A stretch of 64,000 bases of DNA. Source: an uncultured Wenzhouxiangella sp. GTDB lineage: Bacteria > Pseudomonadota > Gammaproteobacteria > Xanthomonadales > Wenzhouxiangellaceae. The position numbers and the translations under genes were made by a program. Under the pieces are notes generated by a model. It did no database searches. It was not told the DNA's origin and saw only the letters and a program-made list of their open reading frames with translations. Each line of letters opens with the position of its first letter. Position 1 is the first letter of the stretch. The stretch covers positions 1 through 64,000 of the forward strand of contig CAJXNL010000007.1 in the NCBI GenBank assembly GCA_913057195.1, read 5' to 3'. This document shows positions 16,880 through 26,187 of this stretch, one piece after another.

Positions 16880-17251
16880 TCATGACTGATGAGGGATTGG
16901 CTTTTGTCCACGTTCAATGATGATGCCCACTGAGCGTGATCCTCGTACCGCTCCAGGTTTGTCCAGTTTCAATCGCACCCACTGGACAGGAAACTCATTA
17001 AGAATGATCTCAGCACAGCGTTCGGCCAGCGTTTCCACCAAGCCAAACTCGGCACGTTCTACAAAGCCAATCAAGCGTTTGGAGACTGCCTTATAGTCCA
17101 ATGTGTCGTCAATGTGATCGGTCAGTGCTGCTTTGGCCACGTCAGCATTCATCTCGATATTTAAACGAACCGTTTGTTTGATTTCCCGTTCCCAGTCAAA
17201 AATCCCGATGACTGTTTCAATATCTAAATCACTGACAAATACAATATCCAT
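16880..17251 (-). CDS. folB: Dihydroneopterin aldolase
   Basis: DHNA (123 residues) cleaves dihydroneopterin to 6-hydroxymethyl-dihydropterin and glycolaldehyde. Marks: the N-terminal strand VFVSDLDIETVIGIFDWERE, LDYKAVSKRLIGFVE, the catalytic-glutamate region FGLVETLAERCAEIIL, and the terminal LDKPGAVRGSRSVGIIIER with the catalytic lysine. It lies 14 bases after tsaD and 10 before folK. In many Gammaproteobacteria plsY sits between tsaD and folB; it is absent here. Confidence 0.95.
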   Translation of the reverse strand: MDIVFVSDLDIETVIGIFDWEREIKQTVRLNIEMNADVAKAALTDHIDDTLDYKAVSKRLIGFVERAEFGLVETLAERCAEIILNEFPVQWVRLKLDKPGAVRGSRSVGIIIERGQKPIPHQS

Positions 17252-17265
17252 GTGGGGTCGCCCGT

Positions 17266-18303
17266 TTATGAATGGTGCTTGGATAACTCAGCCTGAGCGC
17301 CTCGATGGTCAATCGGTGGTAATCCATCCAGCGCCCAACGAGGATGAACTGTGATTGTGCCATCGAGTGTGCCCATGTGGCGTCGATGCCAGCCCGCCCA
17401 AGCAATCATGGCCCCGTTGTCGGTGCACAAATCCAAGCTGGGGTAGTAGACCTGAGACGAAAGACGTTTGTCGAGAGTGGCTCTCAGTAATCGATTGGCA
17501 CTGACGCCACCGGCGACCACCAGGCGGTTGTGGCCAGTGGCTTTCAGCGCCCTGGCGCATTTTTGAACCAGGGTGTCGACCACCGCTGCCTCAAAGCCGG
17601 CGGCAATGTCGGCATAATCATCCGAGTCACATTGGGCGATGAGGGTTCGCGTGTGGGTTTTGAGTCCGGAGAAACTGAAATCTAGGCCCGGTCGATTGAG
17701 CATCGGTCTGGGAAAGTGAAAGCGCTTGGGGTCTCCGGCCTCGGCAAGCGCTGAGACCAGCGGTCCGCCTGGGAACCCCAACGCCAGTAGTCGGGCGGTC
17801 TTATCAAAGGCCTCGCCGGCGGCATCATCCAAAGTCTCGCCAAGCAGTCGATACACACCCCAATCACTCACTTCCACCAGCATCGTATGCCCTCCAGAAA
17901 CCAGTAGGGCGATGAAGGGCATCGCCAAATCCGGGTTCTCCAGCAGCGGCGACAGCAGGTGTCCTTCCATGTGGTGGACACCAATGCTTGGGATATTTAA
18001 GGCCTGGGCCATGCTGACCGCTGTGGATGCGCCCACCAGCAGGGCGCCGGCCAACCCCGGGCCCTGGGTGTAGGCGATGCCATCGAGCGAGGTGGGCGCG
18101 ATCTGAGCGGCTTTCAGGACCTCATCAATCATCCCTGGCAACTTTCTGAGATGGTCACGAGAGGCCAGTTCTGGCACCACGCCGCCATATTGGGCGTGGT
18201 CAAGCTGTGTATAGACCCGCTCGGCCACGATCCCAGCACCGGCTTGGAACACCGCTACGCCGGTTTCGTCACACGATGTCTCAATCCCGAGAATGCTTTG
18301 CAT
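17266..18303 (-). CDS. tsaD: tRNA N6-threonylcarbamoyladenosine synthase subunit TsaD
   Basis: TsaD (345 residues) transfers threonylcarbamoyl to A37 of ANN-decoding tRNAs together with TsaB and TsaE. Marks: [15 protein letters not shown] at the start, the metal-binding pair H111 and H115 (HHMEGH), [12 protein letters not shown], the [19 protein letters not shown] stretch, and the ASKHA-fold region [13 protein letters not shown]. Length is normal. AAAGGT precedes the start by 6 bases. It is divergent from rpsU, the usual arrangement in this class, and opens the minus-strand operon with folB, folK and a hydrolase. Confidence 0.97.
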   Translation of the reverse strand: MQSILGIETSCDETGVAVFQAGAGIVAERVYTQLDHAQYGGVVPELASRDHLRKLPGMIDEVLKAAQIAPTSLDGIAYTQGPGLAGALLVGASTAVSMAQALNIPSIGVHHMEGHLLSPLLENPDLAMPFIALLVSGGHTMLVEVSDWGVYRLLGETLDDAAGEAFDKTARLLALGFPGGPLVSALAEAGDPKRFHFPRPMLNRPGLDFSFSGLKTHTRTLIAQCDSDDYADIAAGFEAAVVDTLVQKCARALKATGHNRLVVAGGVSANRLLRATLDKRLSSQVYYPSLDLCTDNGAMIAWAGWHRRHMGTLDGTITVHPRWALDGLPPIDHRGAQAELSKHHS

Positions 18304-18327
18304 GTTGACCTTTGTGCGCGGTATAAT
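18298..18327 (+). promoter_or_regulatory. Candidate sigma-70 promoter of rpsU-dnaG-rpoD
   Basis: A perfect TATAAT (18322-18327) lies 40 bases before rpsU, with TTGCAT 18 bases upstream of it. An alternative -35-like TTGACC at 18305 is too close (11 bases). The promoter overlaps the tsaD start region, as in other Gammaproteobacteria. Confidence 0.6.
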
Positions 18328-18367
18328 GGCGGACTTTCCACAAATTTAACATCTTGGATGGTTATCA

Positions 18368-18583
18368 ATGCCCAGCGTTAAAGTCAAAGAAAACGAGCCG
18401 TTTGAGTACGCCTTGCGTCGTTTCAAACGCTCATGCGAGAAAGCCGGGGTCGTCTCCGAGAGCCGTCGCCGCGAGTTTTTTGAAAAGCCGACGCAAGAAA
18501 GAAAGCGTAAAAAAGCAGCCGCAGTGAAGCGTCATTTGAGAAAAATCTCGCGTGAGCGAGTCAATCGGCGGCGCTTGTACTAA
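18368..18583 (+). CDS. rpsU: 30S ribosomal protein S21
   Basis: This is the 71-residue S21 protein: [19 protein letters not shown] at the start, then a highly basic helical tail ending [10 protein letters not shown]. It takes part in mRNA selection on the small subunit. It is the first gene of the macromolecular synthesis operon, here extended as rpsU-yqeY-dnaG-rpoD, which joins translation, replication priming and transcription initiation genes. Confidence 0.98.
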   Translation: MPSVKVKENEPFEYALRRFKRSCEKAGVVSESRRREFFEKPTQERKRKKAAAVKRHLRKISRERVNRRRLY

Positions 18584-18628
18584 GCCTGCATTGTACTGCC
18601 TTAAACGCCCCACGGGGTGGCCCCGCCC

Positions 18629-19090
18629 ATGACCACTAAAGATCGCCTCAGCCAAGACATCAAAGACGCCATGAAAAGCGGGGAAAAAACCCGGCTGAAG
18701 ACATTGCGCATGATCAGCGCGGCGATCAAACAAAAAGAGGTCGACGAGCGTATTGAGCTCGATGAGACCCAGACCTTGGCCATCGTCGAGAAAATGGTCA
18801 AACAGCGGCGTGACTCAATCGAGCAATACCGCCAAGGCGACCGGCCTGAGCTTGCCGAGGCCGAGCAGGCCGAAATTGATATTTTGCAAGACTACTTACC
18901 AGACCCCTTGAGTCAGGCTGAGTTGGAGGCGCTGATTGACGAAGCCATCGGTCAGCTTGAGACGCCTTCAATGGCTGCGATGGGGCAGGTCATGGCCAGC
19001 ATTAAGCCGAAAGTCCAGGGCCGTGCGGACATGAAGGCGGTCTCGGGTCAAGTTAAAGACCGCTTAAGCGCTGCCGCGTCTGCCGGGTAA
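18629..19090 (+). CDS. yqeY: GatB/YqeY family protein
   Basis: This 153-residue, mostly helical protein resembles the tail domain of the amidotransferase subunit GatB. Marks: MTTKDRLSQDIKDAMKSGEK, KTRLKTLRMISAAIKQKEVD and the end segment MGQVMASIKPKVQGRADMK. The role is uncertain: the domain binds tRNA in GatB, and free YqeY proteins are placed between rpsU and dnaG in many Proteobacteria. The start is ATG 18629; an upstream in-frame GTG at 18617 is less likely. The start lies directly after GGGG/CCCC blocks that could hide it in a hairpin. Confidence 0.9.
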   Translation: MTTKDRLSQDIKDAMKSGEKTRLKTLRMISAAIKQKEVDERIELDETQTLAIVEKMVKQRRDSIEQYRQGDRPELAEAEQAEIDILQDYLPDPLSQAELEALIDEAIGQLETPSMAAMGQVMASIKPKVQGRADMKAVSGQVKDRLSAAASAG

Positions 19091-19103
19091 GCCGGTATCG
19101 ACG

Positions 19104-20837
19104 TTGGCTGGGCGCATCCCTGAATCCTTCATTGAAACGCTCCTAGAGCGGACCGACATTGTTGAGGTGATCGGCTCGAGATTGGCCCTGAAGGCCACAG
19201 GCCGGGGTGAACATAAAGCGTTGTGCCCCTTCCACGACGAAAAATCACCGTCTTTTACCGTTAGCAGTCAAAAACAGTTCTATCACTGTTTTGGGTGCGG
19301 TGCCCACGGTACCGCCATTGGTTTTTTGATGGCGCATGATGGCTTGGATTTCCCTTCAGCGATTGAAGAATTGGCGCAGATGGTGGGTTTGGAGGTGCCA
19401 CGAACCTCAGGCGGTCCGCCCGCGGAGCGATTTGATTCGCTGTACGACGCTCTGAACGCCGCCCAGCAATGGTTTCGCCAATCCTTGGGGCGGAGTGAAC
19501 CCGCCAAAGGGTATCTGAGATCGCGCGGATTTGATAAAGCGACTGTCAACGAATTTGGGCTGGGGTATGCACCTGATCAATGGCAAGGCCTCAGTGATCA
19601 CCTGACCGCTCAGGGTTTTGATGTGAAGACCCTTGAGAAGGCGGGCTTAGTGACGCTTAAAAACAATCGCCCAATAGACAAGTTCCGTGATCGTGTGATG
19701 TTTCCGATTCACGATCGTCGAGGGCGCGTAATCGCGTTCGGCGGGCGCGCTTTAGGAGACCAAGGGCCCAAGTACATGAACTCTCCAGAAACGCCGGTGT
19801 TTCATAAAGGCCGTGAGTTGTATCGCCTGTACCAGGTCCGCAAAGGAGGCCTCCCTGAACACATCTTGGTGGTGGAGGGCTATATGGATGCCGCAGCGCT
19901 CCACCAGTTTGGCTTCACCGATGCGGTCGCCACGTTGGGCACCGCGGTCACGTCGGAGCATCTGGATTTGTTGTTCCGGGCCACGCCCGTGGTCATTTTT
20001 TGTTTTGATGGTGATCGAGCAGGCCGACAGGCCGCCTGGCGGGGTCTGGAAACGGCCATGTCGGTCATCAAGGACAACAGAGAGGTCCGGTTTTTATTTT
20101 TGCCAGAGGGCGAAGACCCGGACAGTCTGGTCAGGGATCGGGGTGAAGGGGCCTTTCGGGAGGCCTTGGAGCAGGCGAAGCCGCTGTCGTCGTTTTTCTT
20201 TGAGCATTTAAGCGCTCAAGTGGATATGCAAAGTCTCGAGGGGCGTTCGCGCTTGGTGGCGCTTGCTCAGCCCTATCTCAAACGCTTGCCCGAGGGGCCT
20301 TATGCCGACATGATGCATCAGGCCTTGGCCAAGCACAGTGGCCATTCGGTGGGGATCCAGCGCTCCACGAGCTCATCCAGCAGCCGACTGGCTGACCCTC
20401 AAGCCGATAAGCCGCTGACGTTTGTTCAATACGCGGTGGCTTTGTTGGTTCAACGCCCGGAGCTCGCTCAAGGGGTCGATTTGGAGACGTTGCCCCTGGT
20501 TTCAGGGGATGAGGAGGCGGTCAAGGGGTTAAATTTTCTGGTCGAATTGATTGACTTTTGCCAGCAAAAGCCCCACCTTTCTACAGCTAAACTCCTGGAA
20601 TTGTGGCGTGATCGTCCGGAAACGCCTTGGCTGGCGAAGTTGGCCAGCCGCGAGGTTTGTAGTGATTTCGATGCCATGCCGCAAGCTTTGGCCGAAACCT
20701 TAGGTAGAATAAGCGATCAACACATAAAAGAGCGGGTGCGCGCCCTCCAACAAGCCCAATTGGTCGAGGGCGGCCTGGATGAAGCGAAAACCCGTGAACT
20801 GCGTGAGTTGTTACAAACGCGCGCTTACCGACATTAG
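19104..20837 (+). CDS. dnaG: DNA primase
   Basis: DnaG (577 residues) makes RNA primers at the replication fork. Domains: N-terminal zinc-binding domain with C41, H44, C62 and C65 (CPFH ... CFGC), catalytic core (about 120-245), TOPRIM domain (about 255-345; VVEGYMDAAALHQFGF and FCFDGDRAG), and a C-terminal DnaB-binding domain. The start is a TTG at 19104: homologues begin MAGxIPxSFI, which matches exactly, and no ATG or GTG fits better. No ribosome site is visible. A rare start would keep DnaG output low relative to S21 and RpoD from the same mRNA. It lies 13 bases after yqeY and 17 before rpoD. Confidence 0.96.
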   Translation: MAGRIPESFIETLLERTDIVEVIGSRLALKATGRGEHKALCPFHDEKSPSFTVSSQKQFYHCFGCGAHGTAIGFLMAHDGLDFPSAIEELAQMVGLEVPRTSGGPPAERFDSLYDALNAAQQWFRQSLGRSEPAKGYLRSRGFDKATVNEFGLGYAPDQWQGLSDHLTAQGFDVKTLEKAGLVTLKNNRPIDKFRDRVMFPIHDRRGRVIAFGGRALGDQGPKYMNSPETPVFHKGRELYRLYQVRKGGLPEHILVVEGYMDAAALHQFGFTDAVATLGTAVTSEHLDLLFRATPVVIFCFDGDRAGRQAAWRGLETAMSVIKDNREVRFLFLPEGEDPDSLVRDRGEGAFREALEQAKPLSSFFFEHLSAQVDMQSLEGRSRLVALAQPYLKRLPEGPYADMMHQALAKHSGHSVGIQRSTSSSSSRLADPQADKPLTFVQYAVALLVQRPELAQGVDLETLPLVSGDEEAVKGLNFLVELIDFCQQKPHLSTAKLLELWRDRPETPWLAKLASREVCSDFDAMPQALAETLGRISDQHIKERVRALQQAQLVEGGLDEAKTRELRELLQTRAYRH

Positions 20838-20854
20838 ATGGCAGTTGAACCGAT

Positions 20855-22729
20855 ATGGAAAGCACTTCCCAGCAACAGTCTCAGATCAAAAACCTGATTG
20901 AAAAAGGCCGTGAGCAAGGTCACTGGTTGACCTATGCCCAGGTGAATGATCATTTGCCCGACGACATCGTCGACGCCGAGCAGATTGAAGACATCATCAA
21001 CATGATCAACGACATGGGCATCAAGGTCTTCGAAGAAGCGCCTGAAGATGCCGATGCGCTGATCCTGAACGATGCCGCCAGCACAGATTCAGATGATGAG
21101 ACAGCACAGCAGGAAGCTGAAGCTGCACTGGCTGCTGTGGAGACCGAGCTTGGGCGGACAACCGACCCTGTGCGCATGTACATGCGCGAGATGGGCACCG
21201 TTGATCTGTTGACTCGTGAAGATGAAAAGGCCATCGCCAAGCGAATCGAAGACGGACTGAACGATGTCAACATGTCGCTTTCGCGCTTCCCCGGCACGAT
21301 GGAGGCACTGCTCGAAGAAGCACAAGACTGGCAGGACGGCCAGCTGCGGCTGAATGAGCTCATCAGCGGATTCATCGATCCCACATTGCTCGCTGAGATG
21401 GACTTGATCTCTGAAGACACCATGGAAGCAGCGGTCGAGCAGGAAGCCGAATACCGCGATGAGGAAGAAGAGGTCGATGATGATGAGGAGCGCCCCGCCC
21501 CGACGGTGAACACGGGCCCCGATCCCGAGCAGGTTGCACAATTTTTTGGTGAGCTTCGCGAGATGTATGACCACTACATCAAGCTGTATGACCGCTATGG
21601 GCCCAATGGAAAACGCACCAATGAATTGAAAGATCAAATCTCTGAGCAATTTATGCGGTTGAAGCTCCCGCCGCGGATGTTTGATTTTTTGGTCAATCGC
21701 ATGCGGTTTCAGGTGGCCATCATCCGAGATGTTGAGCGCCAGATCATGAGCATCTGCTGTGATGACTGCGGTATGCCCAAAAAAGATTTCTTGCAAAGCT
21801 TTCAGGACAATGAGACGTCATCCAATTGGCTCAACGGTTTGGTTCGGCGCAAAGCACCGTGGGCTTCGGCGATCAAAGAGAGAAAATCAGAAGTCGCGGA
21901 TTTGCAAAAACGCTTGGCAAATTTTGAAGAGCTCAATCGAGTCACCATTGCCGAGCTGCGTGAGCTCAACCGCTGCATGACCATTGGTGAGGCCCGGGCG
22001 CGTCGAGCGAAAAAAGAGATGGTGGAAGCCAACCTGAGGCTCGTTATCTCCATTGCAAAGAAATACACCAACCGCGGCTTGCAATTTTTAGACTTAATTC
22101 AAGAAGGCAACATTGGCCTGATGAAAGCCGTGGATAAGTTTGAATATCGCCGAGGCTACAAGTTTTCAACTTATGCCACGTGGTGGATTCGTCAGGCCAT
22201 CACGCGATCAATTGCTGATCAGGCCCGGACGATTCGTATCCCGGTTCACATGATCGAGACGATCAATAAGCTCAATCGAATTTCGCGTCAGATGCTTCAA
22301 GAAATGGGTCGCGAGCCGACGGCTGAAGAATTGGCCAAAGAGATGGAGATGCCGGAAGATAAGGTTCGCAAGGTCATGAAAATCGCCAAAGAACCCATCT
22401 CAATGGAAACCCCGATCGGGGATGATGAAGACTCGAATCTGGGTGACTTCATTGAGGACTTGAATATTCTTTCACCCATCGACACGGCCACTGACACTGG
22501 CTTAACCGATACGGTGACCAAGGTTTTGGGTGGGCTGACACCGCGCGAGGCGAAAGTCTTGAGGATGCGTTTTGGCATTGATATGAACACCGATCACACG
22601 CTAGAAGAAGTCGGCAAACAGTTTGATGTCACTCGGGAGCGCATTCGTCAAATAGAGGCCAAGGCACTTCGAAAACTTCGCCACCCCACGCGCTCGGAGC
22701 AATTGCGCAGCTTCCTTGACGGCGACTGA
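20855..22729 (+). CDS. rpoD: RNA polymerase primary sigma factor (sigma-70)
   Basis: RpoD (624 residues) directs RNA polymerase to housekeeping promoters. Order: region 1.1 (about 1-85), region 1.2 ([19 protein letters not shown]), a large non-conserved region with a very acidic stretch (about 205-220, [10 protein letters not shown]), region 2 ([14 protein letters not shown] ... [20 protein letters not shown]), region 3, and region 4 with the helix-turn-helix [20 protein letters not shown]. Length and regions are normal for Gammaproteobacteria. It is the last gene of the operon and is followed by an intrinsic terminator. Confidence 0.98.
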   Translation: MESTSQQQSQIKNLIEKGREQGHWLTYAQVNDHLPDDIVDAEQIEDIINMINDMGIKVFEEAPEDADALILNDAASTDSDDETAQQEAEAALAAVETELGRTTDPVRMYMREMGTVDLLTREDEKAIAKRIEDGLNDVNMSLSRFPGTMEALLEEAQDWQDGQLRLNELISGFIDPTLLAEMDLISEDTMEAAVEQEAEYRDEEEEVDDDEERPAPTVNTGPDPEQVAQFFGELREMYDHYIKLYDRYGPNGKRTNELKDQISEQFMRLKLPPRMFDFLVNRMRFQVAIIRDVERQIMSICCDDCGMPKKDFLQSFQDNETSSNWLNGLVRRKAPWASAIKERKSEVADLQKRLANFEELNRVTIAELRELNRCMTIGEARARRAKKEMVEANLRLVISIAKKYTNRGLQFLDLIQEGNIGLMKAVDKFEYRRGYKFSTYATWWIRQAITRSIADQARTIRIPVHMIETINKLNRISRQMLQEMGREPTAEELAKEMEMPEDKVRKVMKIAKEPISMETPIGDDEDSNLGDFIEDLNILSPIDTATDTGLTDTVTKVLGGLTPREAKVLRMRFGIDMNTDHTLEEVGKQFDVTRERIRQIEAKALRKLRHPTRSEQLRSFLDGD

Positions 22730-22733
22730 TGCC

Positions 22734-22767
22734 CGGCTGGGGGCTCGTCACCCAGCCGCCCCTTTTT
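22734..22767 (+). terminator. Rho-independent terminator after rpoD
   Basis: The stem CGGCTGGG / CCCAGCCG (8 bp, 9-base loop) is followed by CCCC and five T. It lies in the 36-base gap between the convergent rpoD and aroB genes and ends at the aroB stop. Confidence 0.8.
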
Positions 22768-23845
22768 AAAAGGCTTGGGTGATTTCGGCTTCTGAAGTGG
22801 GCCGGATCACCGCGTGTCCCAGGTCGTCGAGCAAGACCAGGTGGATGGTGTTGTCTTTGTTTTTTTTATCCAGTCGCATTCTTTCGATAATCTTCTGAGC
22901 ACCGTAACCGGCAGGCGCTTCAGTGGGCAGCCCCAGAGCCTCGATTAATGTCGACAGTCGTTGTGCTTGGTCTTGGTGGAGAAGCCCCAACTCAGATGAC
23001 AGTCGGGCGGCAAGCACCATGCCGATCGCCACGGCTTCCCCGTGTTCTAAGCTGCCGTACTCGGTCAGGGCTTCCAAAGCGTGGCCAAAAGTATGCCCAA
23101 AGTTGAGATGCGCGCGCCGCCCAGTTTCTCTTTCATCCTCGACAACGACCGTTTTTTTGTTGATCACGGATTGTCTGATCGCCGTTTGCAGCGTCTCTGG
23201 GTCACGCTGACTGAGTGGTTGGGTGCGAGACTCCAGCCACTCAAAGAAAGCGATGTCGCCGATGGCGCCATATTTGATGACCTCAGCCAAACCTGCTCGG
23301 TAATGGCGATCCGACAGCGTGTCCAAAGTGGCCAGATCTGAGACCACCGCGCGAGGGGCGTGGAATGCGCCGATTAAGTTTTTGCCCTGCGGGTGGTTAA
23401 TGGCGGTTTTTCCACCAATGGCGGCGTCGACTTGAGCAAGCAACGTTGTCGGCATCTGAATCACAGCAATGCCACGCATGTAACTGGCTGCCGCAAACCC
23501 CGCCAGATCGCCGATGACCCCACCACCCAGCGCGATCACAGTGGCATCGCGCATCGCGCCCATGGACACCAACCGATCAAGAACAGACGACCAGGCGGCG
23601 ATGTTTTTGGTGGATTCGCCAGGTGGCAAGACCAGCACGTCGGTGTTGGCGCGATTGCCCAAAGCATCCATCAGCGGCTTGAGGTGGTGTTCAGCCACCG
23701 TCTGTTCTGTGACCACCAACACCGCTCCGGTCAAAGTGTGTGCCCAATGTTGGGGTTGGGTCAGCAAATCGCGCCCCAAGATCACGGGACAGTGACCTGC
23801 TGAGTGCGGAATCTCAATGGTATCGATGGCGGGTGTTAGGGACAT
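22766..23845 (-). CDS. aroB: 3-dehydroquinate synthase
   Basis: AroB (359 residues) converts DAHP to 3-dehydroquinate, the second step of the shikimate pathway, using NAD and a divalent metal. Marks: LPPGESTKNIAAW, ALGGGVIGDLAGFAA, the PTTLLAQVDAAIGGKTAIN stretch, and the metal-ligand segment LNFGHTFGHALE. The start is ATG 23845 (MSLTPAID); a longer frame would overlap aroK. It lies 13 bases after aroK, with which it forms the usual aroKB pair. Confidence 0.97.
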   Translation of the reverse strand: MSLTPAIDTIEIPHSAGHCPVILGRDLLTQPQHWAHTLTGAVLVVTEQTVAEHHLKPLMDALGNRANTDVLVLPPGESTKNIAAWSSVLDRLVSMGAMRDATVIALGGGVIGDLAGFAAASYMRGIAVIQMPTTLLAQVDAAIGGKTAINHPQGKNLIGAFHAPRAVVSDLATLDTLSDRHYRAGLAEVIKYGAIGDIAFFEWLESRTQPLSQRDPETLQTAIRQSVINKKTVVVEDERETGRRAHLNFGHTFGHALEALTEYGSLEHGEAVAIGMVLAARLSSELGLLHQDQAQRLSTLIEALGLPTEAPAGYGAQKIIERMRLDKKNKDNTIHLVLLDDLGHAVIRPTSEAEITQAF

Positions 23846-23858
23846 GTTGGTTTGGCGC

Positions 23859-24398
23859 TCACTTTGCGGTGTCAGACAGCTGTTGAGTGATCTGTTCAGC
23901 GGCACGCTCGGCCATCAACGCGGGCGTTAGATTGGCCGAGGCGATGATGATATCAGCGCACTCAGCGTACAGCGGATTTCTGGCCTTGGCCATGGCTTCG
24001 AGTCGCGCTTTGCGATCAGGGCTTCGCAGAAGAGGCCGTCGGCGGTCGCGAGCCAAGCGCTTCAGCTGCTGCGCGACGCTGGTCTTGAGCCACACTGTGG
24101 TGCCATGGTCTTTCAAAAGCCGCCTGTTGTTGGCACTCAAGACACTGCCACCACCGGTGGCCACGATCAGGTCCCGCTGACCAGTCAGCTCTTGGAGCAT
24201 GTTGGACTCCCGGGCTCTGAACCCTGCCTCGCCCTCAATCTCGAAGATTCGGTCCACCTCGACGCCACAGCGGGCCTCGATGGCTTCATCGGTGTCAATA
24301 AACCCAAGCCCCCAGCGCTTGGCCAGTGCACGCCCCACCGTCGTTTTGCCCGATCCCATCGGGCCAATGAGGAACAGTTGTGTGGGTATGCATGTCAT
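23859..24398 (-). CDS. aroK: Shikimate kinase
   Basis: Shikimate kinase (179 residues) phosphorylates shikimate at the 3-hydroxyl. Marks: the P-loop LIGPMGSGKTT, the substrate residues in FIDTDEAIE and GEAGFRARE, VATGGGSVL, and the lid RDRRRPLLR. It opens the aroK-aroB operon and is divergent from the exosortase gene, with 42 bases between the starts. Confidence 0.96.
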   Translation of the reverse strand: MTCIPTQLFLIGPMGSGKTTVGRALAKRWGLGFIDTDEAIEARCGVEVDRIFEIEGEAGFRARESNMLQELTGQRDLIVATGGGSVLSANNRRLLKDHGTTVWLKTSVAQQLKRLARDRRRPLLRSPDRKARLEAMAKARNPLYAECADIIIASANLTPALMAERAAEQITQQLSDTAK

Positions 24399-24440
24399 TG
24401 TCGTGCCGATTTTGAATGGTTTCTTGCTACTATAGCGGGT

Positions 24441-24968
24441 ATGTGGCGTTTCTCAATCGTATTTGTCGTGTTGATTTTGGCGTTGTTCACCATTGAGGTG
24501 CTTCAGCCTGTTCAAGATCACGTCATTTTGCCGTTCACCGCGGGCATTGCCAATGTCAGCGTTTTTTTGATCGAGCTGTTTGACGATGGTGTCATCTCGG
24601 CGGGCAAAGTGATCCGAGATGCGCAGAGCGGGTTTGCGGTGAGCATCGAGCCCGGCTGCAATGGTGTCGAGGCTTTAATTATCTTGTTTGCCGCCATTTT
24701 TGCTTTTCCGGCACCGCTGAAACACAAATTGATTGGATTTGGCATTGGTTTTGTGGCGATTCAGTCGCTGAATCTGGTGCGCATTATCAGCCTCTTCTAC
24801 ATGGGCCAGTGGTCCATGACCTGGTTCAATTGGTTCCATCTTTATCTTTGGCAGGCCTTGATTATTTTGGATGCCCTGGTCGTTTGGCTGATTTGGCTGA
24901 GGATGCTGCCTGCAACGCCGTCCAAGAACAACGATGGCAATGCCCCAGCCGGAGCAGTGAGCGGATGA
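24441..24968 (+). CDS. xrtH: Exosortase H (IPTLxxWG-CTERM type)
   Basis: This 175-residue polytopic membrane protein of the exosortase/archaeosortase family would cleave a C-terminal sorting signal and transfer the exported protein to a cell-envelope anchor. The three catalytic residues are present: C73 in EPGCNGVEAL, R114 in NLVRIISLFYMG and H133 in NWFHLYLW. About five membrane helices are visible. The short length and sequence fit the XrtH subgroup, whose targets end in an IPTLxxWG-type tail. No protein encoded in this window carries such a tail. The start is ATG 24441; TACTAT ends 7 bases upstream and no ribosome site is visible. The stop overlaps the pdxH start by 4 bases (ATGA). Confidence 0.85.
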   Translation: MWRFSIVFVVLILALFTIEVLQPVQDHVILPFTAGIANVSVFLIELFDDGVISAGKVIRDAQSGFAVSIEPGCNGVEALIILFAAIFAFPAPLKHKLIGFGIGFVAIQSLNLVRIISLFYMGQWSMTWFNWFHLYLWQALIILDALVVWLIWLRMLPATPSKNNDGNAPAGAVSG

Positions 24969-25552
24969 CCCGTTTGAGTGACGACATTTTGGAGCGATTC
25001 CAGCAGGGTTTCGAGCGCGCCAGGAAGGCCGGTATTCCGGAAGCCAACGCCATGACCTTGGCCACCGTTGATCCCGAGGGCCGCCCCGCTGCCAGAACGG
25101 TGTTGCTCAAAGGCCATGATGCGAACGGATTTGTGTTCTACACGAACCTTCAGTCACGCAAAGGTCAACATCTGATGCGCACGCCGCACGCCTCGGTGGT
25201 TTTTTGGTGGCGTGAGAATGAAGAGCAGGTGCTCATCGATGGCATGGTCGAACCGGTCAGCCCAGAAGAAGCCGATGAATACTTTGCTTCACGCCCGCGC
25301 GGCAGCCAGATTGGTGCCTGGGCATCGAAACAGTCAAGCGAGCTCGATGGCAGACAGGCCCTGCTCGACGCCGTCGCCGCAGCTGAAGCTCGATTTGAGG
25401 GGCAAGATGTGCCGCGGCCCGAGCATTGGTCAGGATTTCGAATTAAGCCCCGGCGAGTGGAGTTTTGGTACGGTCAGCCTTACCGACTGCATGAGCGCGT
25501 GTGCTTTAATGATGTCGATGGACAGTGGGTATCGACCACGCTGTTTCCTTAA
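24965..25552 (+). CDS. pdxH: Pyridoxamine 5'-phosphate oxidase
   Basis: PdxH (195 residues) uses FMN and oxygen to make pyridoxal phosphate from pyridoxine or pyridoxamine phosphate. Marks: MTLATVDPEGRPAARTVLLK, the FMN-binding FVFYTNLQSRKGQHL, the SRPRGSQIGAWASKQS segment, and the C-terminal EFWYGQPYRLHER. Its start overlaps the xrtH stop, so PLP synthesis is coupled to the exosortase gene, with no obvious functional reason. Its TAA stop shares a TTAA tetranucleotide with the stop of the convergent trmH. Confidence 0.96.
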   Translation: MTRLSDDILERFQQGFERARKAGIPEANAMTLATVDPEGRPAARTVLLKGHDANGFVFYTNLQSRKGQHLMRTPHASVVFWWRENEEQVLIDGMVEPVSPEEADEYFASRPRGSQIGAWASKQSSELDGRQALLDAVAAAEARFEGQDVPRPEHWSGFRIKPRRVEFWYGQPYRLHERVCFNDVDGQWVSTTLFP

Positions 25553-26187
25553 TGGCTGTCGAGCACCCATTCTTCTGAGCACGGTTGACGCTGGCGACGA
25601 GCGATTTCTCGATCCACCCATTGCTTGGCCAAAGTTTGGTTGGCCTGGGACGGTGCTTGAGACTCATAGCGACCACACTGGGCGCGCTGGCGCTGAGCCT
25701 CATACAAAATCACCGCCGCAGCGACCGAGACATTCAGTGACTGGGTCATGCCCATCATTGGAATGACCAAGCTTTGATCGCAGTGAGCCAATGCTTGAGG
25801 GCTTACACCAAACTTTTCGGTGCCGAGTACGATCGCGCTGGGTTGCGTCAGGTCCACCGAGCGAAAGTCCACGGCAGCATCATCAAAATGAGCGGCATAC
25901 AGACGAAAACCCGCGGCTTTGAGCTCGGACAGGCCTGACGTCACGTCCAAATGACGACGCAGCTGGACCCAGCGCTGCGCGCCTTGAGCCACATGGTTTG
26001 ACTTTGAGATGCCCTCCTCACCCGGCACGGCATGCGCGGTGGCAATGCCCACCGCGTCGCATGTGCGGATGATGGCAGCCACATTGTGTGGTTTATGGAC
26101 TTTCTCCATCAGCACGGTCAAATCATGCTGGCGACGGTGGGCCACCTCATGGATTCGGGCCAAACGCGCATCGGTGAGTTCAGTCAT
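25549..26187 (-). CDS. trmH: tRNA (guanosine-18-2'-O)-methyltransferase
   Basis: This 212-residue SPOUT-family enzyme methylates the ribose of G18 in tRNA. Marks: motif 1 EKVHKPHNVAAIIRTCDAVG, motif 2 AIVLGTEKFGVS, and motif 3 IPMMGMTQSLNVSVAAAVIL, which form the SAM-binding knot, plus the basic C-terminal TrmH tail (LAKQWVDREIARRQRQ). The start is ATG 26187 (MTELTD), overlapping the end of the DUF4426 gene by 8 bases; longer frames have no family match. It is the last gene of the yggS-proC-yggT-DUF4426 run. The enzyme family also includes rRNA methylases, but motif details favour TrmH. Confidence 0.9.
   Translation of the reverse strand: MTELTDARLARIHEVAHRRQHDLTVLMEKVHKPHNVAAIIRTCDAVGIATAHAVPGEEGISKSNHVAQGAQRWVQLRRHLDVTSGLSELKAAGFRLYAAHFDDAAVDFRSVDLTQPSAIVLGTEKFGVSPQALAHCDQSLVIPMMGMTQSLNVSVAAAVILYEAQRQRAQCGRYESQAPSQANQTLAKQWVDREIARRQRQPCSEEWVLDSH

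Noticed and set aside
21089..21796. A 235-codon frame on the minus strand opposite rpoD
   Set aside because: It lies wholly within a certain gene on the other strand, its product has no recognisable motif, and its cysteine/histidine-rich composition reflects the complement of rpoD codons.
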